NCBI GenBank assembly: GCA_048013815.1
Contig: CM106585.1
Coordinates: 12,772,001-12,836,000 of the forward strand
Length of the DNA stretch: 64,000 bases
DNA from: Setoptus koraiensis
Lineage: Eukaryota > Arthropoda
Reading direction: 5' to 3'
The translations under genes were made by a program, and so were the position numbers. Shown here piece after piece: positions 32,420 through 45,000 of the stretch (within the stretch, counting starts at the first letter, position 1; every line of letters starts with the position of its first letter). The notes under the pieces are model-generated. The model did no database searches, was not told where the DNA came from, and saw nothing but the letters and a program-made list of their open reading frames with translations.

Positions 32420-32426
32420 TATAAAA
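32420..32426 (+). promoter_or_regulatory. Candidate TATA box of the four-pass membrane gene
   Basis: TATAAAA lies about 580 bp before the ATG at 33007. Transcription would start near 32,450, giving a 5' UTR of about 550 bases that is AT-rich and without obvious introns. Position and sequence are the only support. Confidence 0.4.
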
Positions 32427-33006
32427 TGCAAGTTGCATGTTGTTGAGAGTAGCTCGAGCTCATTTAGTCAGCTCATTTTTGTTTGGTGCTCGGTCCTGTG
32501 AAGACCTACATCTATCAGCGACCTCCATCGCGCAAATACACGCAAATACCGAAACAAACATGGAAACATAATAAATATAGAAAAGAAAAATGGCAAGTAA
32601 CTACGCGAAAAGAACACAATGATCAATGATAATAATAGGCGGATTTGTTTTCATTATAGCAAGCATTACATAACGGTGTGTGATTTAATTATTCATCAGG
32701 TGCAGTGCAATAGTGTTGTTCTCGCCTCGTCACAAGATTATCAAAAAATCCCAAAATCAGAAATCATCGGATAAGTTGCATCAGCAATGATATTTGCACA
32801 ACACAATATGTGGTAGCAGCAGCAGCAGCGTCAAGAAGCAGTGTTACATCAAAAACAATCGTCATCGTGATTGCCTCACCATACAACGTTTGTTGTGTCT
32901 TGATAAACTTTCATGAATAACAAATAAGTCTAGAAATATAACGACAACTATATATAGACATATATAGTCAGTGACGAAGATAAAGAAGCGACCAACAAGC
33001 CACACA

Positions 33007-36000
33007 ATGCCACGCTATATATCTGCTGCCCTGTGGGGCTTGGTCAGCCTGAATCTGATCACGCTGGTAGTCGGTGGTCTAGTCACTTGGTTGGGCTACG
33101 CCATTCCAATGAGGTAATATATTCGCATCTATTTTCTTTTTTGCTGCAAAGTCAATTCGATGATTATCAGGTCTTTGTTAGTATGCGATAGCTCTGGGCT
33201 ATCGAGCAATCTAATGCTATCCACTGCTAGCAAAACAATTGAGAGTATCTCGAGCTGTGATGGTGACACAAAAAAAGTCCGCAGGAATCCTTTATCCTCT
33301 AGAAAAAATCGCACTAAAAGAATGTATTTTGATTGTGTTCTGCCCAATCAATTTCATCGGCCCGCTCAAGAATTTTTTGTTTCGCAAGAGTGCCCGCTGT
33401 AATTGTAGCATTCATTGAGATATTCAATAAGCTCAATGGGCTTTCATCCGCATTCAAAGCTAGCGAGCAAAAAATAGCGGTGGTACTATCATTTAATCAA
33501 CAACAACAGCAAGGTTTGCGCTCTGATTTGTGTCTGTTATTCTAGCTTTGGGTTAGTCGGAGTTTTTAAAAACTGAAATGAGGGCGCCCCGGTCTCAGTT
33601 GATTAATCTTCGATAATATTTGCGATACAGCAGCAATTTAGGCCCAGATAGTCTTGTCATGTGACTCTGGTGGCTGATTGAGTGCGATACCCATGTCTAA
33701 TGGCACATACAGTGTAGATTGATTTTTGTTGATCCTTCATTAATAGTTTCGAGACTCTCTGTGTCAAGATCTGCAAAGATCGGCCAAACGATGCCCTCGC
33801 TGACACTGGATAGGATCGATTTTAATATGATGTGAGATAGAATAAGATGGGACGAAATGGGATGGGATGGGATGGGATGAGATGAGGGAGAGAAAAGTTA
33901 AATGAGTGAATTTGTTTTTATTATTGTGTGAGGGGGGCACTTAGCGCTAACATGACATAGAAAAAACAAAGAGGACAAAATTACAAACTCTTCACAAACT
34001 TGCTCCAGATTAACTGGATGAACAAGCTCCATGTTGTGGTGCAAGCATCTATCTGTATATCAAGTATCTAATCTGGCCGATCAAGTTGATCTGGTTATTA
34101 TTATGTAATAGATTGTTTATGAGTTACAGCAAATTGAAAGTGAAAACACTTGCTTGTGCATTTATTATTAAATACACTCGATACACACTTACAAAGAGCC
34201 CAATGCAAGTGAGTAGTGCCAGTAGTGCTAGTAGTAGTAGATATTGCACAAGATAAGCAAATAATAAGTGGGGACCCCGACTGTCGGATCGCGATTTGCT
34301 ACACAGCCACTGCTGGTAATATAGCCATCACTCAACAACCAGCTGATGGTTATACCATAGATATACTATGCAGTTGTTAGTAGTATAGTGAGTAGGGGAG
34401 GATAAAATGAGAGCAAGCGAAACGAGATTAGACGACACGAATTGACACAAGAGAGATAGAGAGTAAAATCGGCCCAATTGCATTGGTTCTGAATTGGAAG
34501 CTGTCAGCCAATTATATTGAACTAATATCCTAATAACTCATGCAACAACAACCGAACCTAGGACCTCGCCTTATCTCACTGAGCTAGGGGCTTGTCGATG
34601 ATTTGCCTAGACTAACGCTTATCTGGCTACTGTTCAGTGGCTTGATCCGGCTTGATCTAGCGCCCAAATAAACCAGTTGACCCAATAAAAGCCCTTACAA
34701 TCGATCTCTTCTATTATTTCCAATTTGGAAATTCCGACCTATCGGGTGCTTTCCGTTTTACCCTGTTCACTAGATGTGGCTACATCTTGAGATAATTGTG
34801 ACCCCTGATCTCTTACAACTTTGTGCCACCAGCAATCCACGACATAACTACCGGTATATTCATCTGGCCCCGCTGGCCCTCCAATATTCCAGTGCGTAGC
34901 AAATACTAAATACTATACCAGACGAGATAGTATTCGAGTGGCTCACTAAATGAAGATATTAACTGGTTGCGATGTGCCACTCAGAAGCTCTATAGCCAAT
35001 TAGAAGGCTGACGCTGCAGGGCTCACAAGTGGCTGATGTTAATCTGATTTATCACGCAACAAAATGCTTTCAGTCCGTCTGTATCTTGCATAAAAAAAAG
35101 TGAGCTCCCAAGAAAAAGGCTCAAGGCTTTTCTTTCTCGAAAAATGGATGCAGCCCCAACTGGCCTAGTTATGATAAGGCGAAAGAAGATCCAAAAATAC
35201 TTTATCATTCGCCATAGTTGGCTTAGTATGAATGCCATTTCCATAGTAGTGCCGTGTTCAGTTGGAAGCCGCCGATTTAGGGTGCGATGAAGCGCGATCG
35301 ACGACGCTCCCCTCCTTCGAAAGACCAAGCTTGGTAGTTTCTTCGTCTTAGCTACTCACTCTCGATTGCAAGAATGCTTTGCTGGCTAGTAATTCCATAT
35401 TGGTCACAGTATATAATTATATATAACGAGATGAAATAGAGTTTACATAGGCAATTTGCTGACGTCGCCGTTGTTTCAATCAGATATGTTGAAGGTTAAC
35501 CAGCTCGCTAACCCAGCCAAACATTTTTTCTGTCTGAAAACCGAAACCGAATCAACACCAAGAAATCACCTACACTTTGCGCTTTCGGTTATCGATTAGG
35601 TGTCATTAATTTGGAGCGACCACATTCAATATGGTATTTCACATTCACAAATGGCCAGCTGCTTTCGTTTCGAGGCTCACATGTTTGGGGGACGGATTCT
35701 ATAAAAAAAATGGCTGTTTAAAATAGCTTTTCATAGCGAAATCTCTGACAAACGTCTGTCTGAATCAGAACTGCGGTCAATACAAACTCAAAAAACAACC
35801 GCAAAATAATCGTCGATTTTTGGAACCATCCAAAATTGAAACCGAATTCACCACTGTTAACCGAACGGTAAACTTCTTTCGGCTCGGTTTCTAGTTTCAA
35901 TATTCGCTCTACTTCAATAGAGATCGTAAACTTCTTTTTGCTACTCAATCATACCTACTGGCTAGATTTATATATTGCGAGAAATCGAAGAATCTTTTTT

Positions 36001-39000
36001 TTCTTTGAAACACCTCGTTTCTCATCTCATTTTCGTGCAAACATCCCCCACAGCAGCATCTAATAGCTTCTAGAGATAGAAAAAAGAGACTCATCCTAAT
36101 ATTTCCCAAGCGGCCTCCACTCACGATCACATTCGCACTCTTTTCGGCCCCATTTTTCCGTACTTTTTAACTCCACAATGCGGCCAAGGTTGTTTTTCTC
36201 AAATTCAATCGGCATAAGAACAGGAGCTCGATCATTCAATTGTGTTCTGTGCATTGCTCACTCTAGTTCTTTGTTGTTTATGGCCACATAGAAAATAAAA
36301 AAGAGGTAGGTTGTGTGTTATTTGGCCCCAACTTTGTTCGTATCAGGGCAAAAGAAAAAAGTGCAAAAATGCATTTGCAGTTTAGATCAATTGTAACTGT
36401 TACAAAGAACAGTCCGCTACTAATATTAACTTGCTATTTACTCAAACATAAACACTCCCGTTGCACCAGTAAGAGTAAAAATCTGTTTTTGTTTTGAGAT
36501 GTGTTCAGTTCATCTAGAATTTAGTTAGCAGGCAGAAATCGCATTGTGCTCGAAAGGTTTGAGCCAAACACCTGACTTCTGATTGCGAGCTTCAGTCTTT
36601 TTGTTTGTTCTGGAGCCATTCAATCATGTAAATGGCCCCACCGAAGAATATATTACGCGGCACTCACTTTTATTGTGCAACGTTTCGACATCCACATCCA
36701 GCGATATCCGTCGGCTTGCTCGTTTCGCTTATTAGTTGTTGAGCTTGCATATTCAATGAGCTATTTTTTATTGCTAAATGTATGTGCTTGAGCATCGGAA
36801 TTAAACGATTTGGTTAGCCGAACGGATTTTTTTTCTTATTTACCAGACAGAGACACAAACAATTCGCACTATCGTATTTTTTTTTCTTTAAATTGTCATG
36901 AACCTCGATTTCGAAGGTTCTTTCACTGGTAATTTGCAGAGAATTTCTTTTCAAATGGCTCCTCATAGGGCAAGGAAGAAAAGGTCTCCAAAGAAACTCC
37001 ATGGAAAAAAGATCTCATGAAAATAAACGAGTCGATCGCTGTTTGGATGGAGTGATTCTTTGAGATAGTGGCACGTTCCATAATATTATGTGCTGGCGAC
37101 AGAAAATTACTGAGTTTATCCCTGCGACCTAAATTTACATTCGTCTTGCACAGTGTCGAAGCGTTTTTTTCGATTTCAAGTTTAAATGAAATAACTCAAC
37201 CGGAAGCGCCGAAACCACAATCACCTTCACATTGTGAGCATGAGTTTGTGTTGTCAGCATTATCCTGCGAACACGATACGAATATCTGAGAATGAGAATT
37301 GAGAAACATCGAGAAATGAATCTCGCGAGTCGTATGACGACAATAAGCAACGGCGATAAAATGAGAAAAGGGGTCGATAAAAACGACTCAAAAAAAAAAC
37401 AACAATTCGGCTCGAGCACTCGAAATTGCGACAGATTGGTCATGATTATCGTCATCTTGTTGATATGTCCAGTAGCTGAACCTCTTTCGCTTGGTCGCTT
37501 GCCCCTTGTATGCATATGTGGGCACCGAAAAAAAAAATGGGGCCTCACTTGGTGATACTATGGTCGAATTTGCAATGGTGGCCTGTTTCAGGGCCAGGTT
37601 CGATTGTCTGTTCGTCTGATTATAGCTCACCATAGCTCGATGTCGTCGTCATTGGTGCCAAGTTGGGGCCGCAGTCGTGGTGATAGTTTTCGCTATGTTT
37701 GCTATTGGTGGTTTTGTCTGCATGTTCATCCATGGCTCATTTATGGTATTTGGTATGTGGCAAAAACGTGCAGTTAAATGCAGATAAAATGCATCGCAAA
37801 CAAGATAGGCGAAACAGTGTAGCGACGAATGCGATTGAATTCAGTTTGTCATTGTCGGCATGAAAAGGGGCCCCACGAAACATGAGCGAAAGCTTGTGGC
37901 GAGAGTAAGACACAAGAGAGCAACATGACAGACATTTACATTGAATTGTCATCAACGAGTGATTATATAGATAGCCGGATAGATTTTGTGCTGGGGCTTG
38001 TGAGTGTTCACGTCATTAGCATAATGGCCACAAACAGTTATTTTGTGTTTGTAGTGCAATAGTGGCAGTGTGATAATTGTGGCGCACATCGGACATGATA
38101 CTTTTGAGGCCTCAATTGAGATTGCTGCTGCACTGTCTGTCAGACAGTGTGTTAGTAATGGTGCACTGGGGGGTATATGTGACGACAATTGTTGAGGGTT
38201 TCGGGGTATTGGTGAGCACTATTGTGTGTGTGTGTGTGTGTGTGTGCAATTGTGAGCAATTGTAATAGCGACAATTGTCACAAACAAGGCCCATACACGA
38301 TTATAACAATTGTGCCAGTGTGTGTGTGCCAGCGAGTAAATGGCTGAAAATAGATATTGCGTCATTAAATAACCGACCGGTAGCAAATGATGCCACCACC
38401 TATCTGATGGTCTGTTGGTCTCGTGCAGTGTTGCACGCGCTGGCGCTGGCACGTGGTGAAATAGTGACAAACAAAACTAAACACTATTGTGTGCCACTAA
38501 TTGAATTTCTATAACAAAACGAGATAGTTGCCAGTGATACTTGGCAGTGATAATGGAGCAGTGCTGCTCGAGCGAAATAAGTGCAACTGTGTGTGCTGTT
38601 TTTTAAGCCAACCACCCCCGCCATATATATATATATATATATATCACGACCAGAAGCGCCGGCAAATCTGGGTTACGCAACAATCTCATTGTGACGCAAT
38701 GAATATAACTTGAAGTTGACAAGTTGAATTGAGCATTTGGTGCTCGCGCGCTTGTGTGTCACTGTAGCGTGTCACTGACTCGCCGGCGACCGTTGGCCTC
38801 AATTGAATTGAATTGAATTGGATTGGATGGGATGGGATTGAATTGGATTGAGTTGAGTCGCGTTGAGTTGAGTTGAATTGAATTGAATTCCGAATTGAAT
38901 AAGTCGACCGGGTTGCAGGCAGCGCAATCTGGCCGCTGAGTCGCTAGATAATGGCACCACCATTACCATTACCAAATGCCATTCAACGGTAAAGCACCAT

Positions 39001-42000
39001 CGCTGGCAGATGAAAAAGAAAGATCGAAAAGCTTGCCAGCCGTAACTAGCCGCCAGGCCAGATATCGCGTGCCAGATATTGTCGCGCGTTCGTTTGGCGC
39101 CTTTTTCGCACCGTTTTCCCCTGTCGCCGGGATATTTGCCGCCGCAATATGAAATGTGAGCGCGTTCATTGGGCGCCAGTTTATGCCAGTTGCAGCCGCT
39201 CAAATTCAAGAGAGTTATTTACACCGCCATTGTTTATATGCTTGTCATATTGTGTGCCACTCGGTCAGTGGGGTCCGCTCGCTCGCTGGCTCTCGTTAGA
39301 ATCTAACGGTTATAGATAATATCGAGTCACGGCTAGGAGGCGCGAGCCATCTGGCGAGCCGCTCTGGGCAAATCGTTTGGCCGGCGAGCTGTCTGGCGAC
39401 ACGGGCGAGTGTAGAGTGACCACTTGAGGCCCGGCGTAACTAAACTCTCGGCTTCTTCTTCATTTCGATTGCAATAAAAGCTAGATTATTTGGAACAGGT
39501 GAAGTGGTTGTTTCGCTGGGGATTAATATGATACTGGCAATCTGGTGGCCCGAGTAATCGATTCGCTGAGCGGCCAAAAGGCCCAAGGTTGCAGTTGCGG
39601 CTCACAGCCAGCAGACTATTTTACCGGCGTGTGTTTGCTGTGTGTTTGGCTGACATTTGGTGTTTGTATCGATCTGATCTCATTCGATGCGTTGATCCGA
39701 TGCGTTGATCCGATGCGATCCGATGCGATCCGAGATAAAGATAGAATGAGCGGATATTTGGGTACCGCATTCGGCACAATAACCAACCGAACCAACCAAT
39801 AGTTTGCCGGCCAAGTTTTGTTTGGCCACTCGACTGGCTCGCTCATTCAGCAATTGTCGAGTACCTTGAATATGAGCAGCTCAAGTCTGCGCTTGTTTTC
39901 TGTCACAATATCCTGTCTTTTAGCGGCCCAAAAGGGCCCCCACGCGGATATTAGTATTGTGTGTGTGTGTGTGTCGCAGCGCACGGGCAAACTGAACTGC
40001 GAAAGAAATCATCACTGCATTCGGATAGATATAGCCTGTCGTTATGAAATAATCGAAACAGATATAAGGCAACAGCTTCATTTGTCATAAATAGGTAGAA
40101 TAAGACGGCGCAGGCAGGAATTGTCGCGGCCAGACAGAAAAAGGGGAGCGAAAGAAGCAGCAAAAAAGAGCGTTCGGATTTGTCGTTGGTTGTAGTTAGT
40201 TTTTGGCTAGTTTCTCTTCTTTTCTATTGTATTATCTCTGTCCGACTATTGTATTCGGTTCGTGTGTGTGTGTGTGTTTGTGTCACATTGCTCTTATCAT
40301 TCTGGCAACCATTTGCGAACAAATACAGCAACTTGTCTCGCCATAAATCATCCTTCATAAATCAGTTTTTGGGGCTTTTGCTCCTTCTTTTTCCCTTCTC
40401 CCCTTTTTTACTCGCACTCCTTATCCTCTGTGCCTCTGTGCGGCCGATCCCTGTTATTCGATGGGATTCGACTGCCGATTCAATTGGATCAAATTGCAAA
40501 TCAACGGAATGGGCATCAATTTGATCAATCTCTCTGTCCATCTATTTTATACCAACATGCCAAGCATTCTCGTATATATATATATATAGATGGATAGATA
40601 TGAATGCTTGGCGTCGCCAATCTCCCCTGCGGCCCCTTAATCCATTGCTTAGTCTTGTTTAATGCCTCGCCTCGGCTGTCCTTGACCATTATATCCGCTA
40701 CCACTGGCTACAATATTTGGATGCTCTAATGGAAGTTATTTATTGTTGTGTGTCGTTATGCTAAAGTATTTATGCTCGCTCCTCTCATACTTGCTCGAAT
40801 TCCACAGCCATCCAACGCCATCAATGCTTGTTGTGTATATATGCCCACAATATCTAGATGAATGTCTCGATGAGTGGTGTGTATGTGCGCGAGTGGGTAG
40901 CAGTGTCATGATCGGCCTATTCATTATTTATATATATATATATATATATGGGGCCCAAATGGCTGACCAGTGGGGCCGCCAACTCTCTGCCTCTGCCATC
41001 TCCTGTCCTGTCCTGTCCTGTCGACAGCCAAGTCGATAATATCGCAACCAGTCCATAGTAACGGATAGTTCGTAGGAACGGGCCCACACGAATTGGGTAC
41101 ATAGTGGGTGAGTGAGTGGCCCGTAGTAACGGGTAACAGATGGCCCCAAACAAACAAACAAACGCAATCACTGGCCCCCGCGAGTAGCCAACAAGCAATA
41201 TGATATGTTGCGAGACAACCATGCAGCCAGTTGATGGGGGCTCCGTATCAGTGCCTTCAATTCATATCAGACACAACAACGCTCGTCTGATGAGACAAGA
41301 TGATATGACGGCATAAGACGGCATGAGACGGCATGAGACGGCACACCAGACGAGATAATATGTGCCAGACAACTGATTCGGGGGCGCCGCATCCGAGCAA
41401 ATCATCCGACACACACAATGAGAGATGTGCTGCCTTCCATCGGTCGCCGTCGCGTCTAGCATCATCGCATCCAGTTTCGGGTGGCTCCCTCGCCCGTCAG
41501 CCTAGAGCAATATCTTTTTTTCACTGTCTGCCTGGCGGTATATAAATACATAAATATTTAAATGCCAGCCTGTCCTGTGATTCACAAGTGCCAATTGTTC
41601 GCTCCATGACACGCGAGAGCTTTGATTCTAATTGGCCCCATCGCGCACCTGAACCAATTGTGAACTTTGAGCGTGTATTTTGAATTGCCTCAATTTTTTC
41701 TTTCGCAAACAAAAGGTGCGCGAGAATCACCAGATCTCTGCATTGTAGCCGACTGGTGCCGACTGGTGCCGACCGGTGCCGACCGGTGCCGATTCAAGCC
41801 GATTGCTGGGCATTGGCGCCAACGGTGCGAGAGGCCCAGTGGCACTGAACTCATGTGCTTGCTTGTCTAAGCAAACTCACAGCATCTGATGCACTCGTAA
41901 TTCATCTGCTGCAGCCCGGATAAATTGTCCGCGATAGTTCACTTAATCTGGCATGACATTGTATCGCACACACACACACGAGCTGACAAGCTCGCTACCG

Positions 42001-45000
42001 AGCTAGATATTGACTAGCCGAGCATGGCGAAACTACACCGAAATGCAATTATGGCCACTTGTTTTGACGCCAACAGTTGGTGCGCGAATCGCGACACCTA
42101 CATGCAAATACGCTGCATAGGTGCTAACTAACCTAGCTAGCCAAAAATGCAGCAGTTGCGCCGACCATCAATTAATTGACTGACCAAACTATCGCAAATG
42201 CGTAAATGATTACAACAATGTATGTGCAACTGGGAATAGTTGTGTGCAGTTGCAAACGATAGCAGTCGAGAATAGATTGACACGAGCCGAGCGTTTCGCT
42301 CGAAAATCTGCCACGAGCACGCAGTCGATCACGCTGGCGATAATATGAGCCAAAGCGAGCATTGGCTCATATTATTGCCAGTTGGGGCCAGCGCGATGGA
42401 ATGAAGTCGCGCTCAAAAGCTGCTCGCGCTCACCAACAATCAGCAAACAATCAGCAAAAATGGCCAAACTGACCGTCACCGATGCAATCCAGTCCATCGT
42501 CGATATTTCAACTATTGCACCAGATAAATAGACAGAGTGAATAAATAATACAGTGCACGTACAAGCTGACCCGTGTGTGCTCATTGTGCGAGCTTGCCAG
42601 CCGGGCCCCGTTTGTGTTTGCTCTAGGTGGCCATGTGTGTACATTGCTAGTAGAGATTTGCGTACTCTGTACAAACATGTAGGTACGTATTGGTACATAC
42701 ACATTGAGCCAACAGCTCCCAGTGACCGGGGCCCGCTCGTCAATTATGGGCCCTCTAAAATATGTTGGCCGCGCACGGCGCTCGGCTTTCATTTATGCGC
42801 CGTTTAGGCGAGTTTATTTTATCATATTGGCCCCAACTGGGAATAATTATGCGCGCTGTATCTCGAACGGTGGCCATGATGACTTGGGGCCAAGTCGTGC
42901 TCTGGGCCCCAGAGAAAGAGGCTGGCCCATGACACACATTTATACATGCGAATATATCTCGGTGTATAAATACGAATGTATAAATGTGTGTGTGCGTGCG
43001 CTTGGCCCCAACAGATAAAGTGGTTGCTGGTTGTTGTTGCATGGACAATGAGAACACACAAATCAATAACATCATATCGACACTGGCGCTGGCTCAATGT
43101 TTAGACAACTGGCTTGGCACACTCGCCAACTGCGTTTATTTCGTGCTCGCTGTGCACACAAATAAACGAGCGCTTCTCTCGCTCGTTCTCTGGCGAGGCG
43201 CTTCTCGCGGGCCTCTCGCGGGCCTCTCTGGCGCCTCGGTGCTGCTCGCTGCGGAGACGCGACACTGTCGCTGCCAACAATGTGCGTTACGTAATACAAA
43301 CAAACTGGCAGCAGCTAGTTAACACGGTGCTGGCGTGCAGTCACTGCTGCCGAAATACTGCCGAAATGCTGCCGAAACGCTGCCGAAATGCCGAGCGAGT
43401 GTCAGCAGTAACTACACAACCGTAAAACTGCGCCACTGTCAGTCTTTTCGTCTGTCATACAATCTGGCCCGGCAATCACACGCACGCCCCGATGATATCC
43501 AATCTGGCCATATCCATCAGCCTGCCACTGCCATGTGCGGGCCCCTTGGACACTTGCAGCGCCACTTCACTGCAGCGCCATTTCACTGCAGCGCCATTTC
43601 GCTGCGGCGCCATTTCACTGCGGCGCCATTTCGTTGCCGGGCCCCGGCCGAGACGGGCCGGTCGCCATTGAGACGGCCGCAGCTCAAGCGACTGACTAGA
43701 ATTAAATAGACGCCAATTGAATTGATTCAATGCGACCCCCTTCGATTGCAGCCATTTCGGGCCCGTCGTCGTTCGTCGTTCGAGCCAGTTCGGGCCGAGC
43801 GCTCATTTCGCAGCCGGCCCAAATAATAGTAATAATAATGATAACTTAACAACGACCCTAGGTCGACAATCCCGGTCGAGAATTGTCAAATTATTGAGTT
43901 TGAGGCCCCATTTGTCTACTGTGTCGCTTATGAGCGGGCGGGCGGGTGCAATCTAGGCAGGCCTGTCTGGCCTGTCGGGCGTCGCAGGCCGGCCCCAGTG
44001 GCATTGTCATCGTCGGCCGCGATGGCAATGGCACTAGATGAAGCGGAGAAAAAGGCCAACTTCACTATCAAACACACACTGGAGGCTCCAATTGCCAGCC
44101 AGCCCGGCCCCCAATTGGGCCCGTCGTCGTCTTGTGTCTGGCCGTCTGTCAGCTAAACAGAAAATTGTTGTCTATTCGTGCCTACTTGGAAATTGTACCA
44201 ACATTATGTTCCATTAATAGATTGCTTTTGAGAATTGGCAGCATCACCGCTGGCTGCTGTTGTCGTTGTTGTCGTTGTTGTCGCTGTTGTCGTTGTCGTT
44301 GTTGTTGTACATAGTTTACTACTTTTCGCTGGCGCCAGTTAGCAACAACATTTGAATTGAACAGTTTTTGTTGTTGTTGTTGTTGTTTGTCGCTGGCGAG
44401 CCCACGAAGCCGTTCCACATGACTCTGCAAACCGATAGCGGCCAATAGCGACATACAAGTGCCCTTGGTGGATTATATGTATGGAATAGCACTGGCGGGG
44501 GCCCCACCAACGGCAAGTGTCAACTCTGTCCGACTGGCTGCCGGGCTAGGCCAGCGCGTCGGGGCCCAGCTGCCCAGCATGAAACGAGGACCCGTCTTGT
44601 TCGACCCGTTGTGTTCTTATTCCAGTGGCGCCACTGTCGTTGTTTTTGCCCTTGTTGACGGGCCCACCACCACGCCAGCCGCACCAAGCAAGCACCAGCC
44701 GGAGCAATGGTGCCTGAACTGTGCTCGAACTCTGGCCCAAATGGGGCCCCGCTAGCAAGAATCCGCTACATTAGTTCAGCTGGGTCATCAATCAACTAAC
44801 AAGCTCGTCCGCTACAATTCGCCATTGTTCATTTGTGCAATTGCATCGATTGTTTGGTGTCTAGTGCTGGTGCCGTCGCTGCCAGCGATCTATGGCATCA
44901 TTACATCGTGAATATCATCATCATCATCGTGTTTAAAATACATACATTTATTATAACGAGACAAGATAACATTACTTATTATTACTCGGCTGTCACACGC

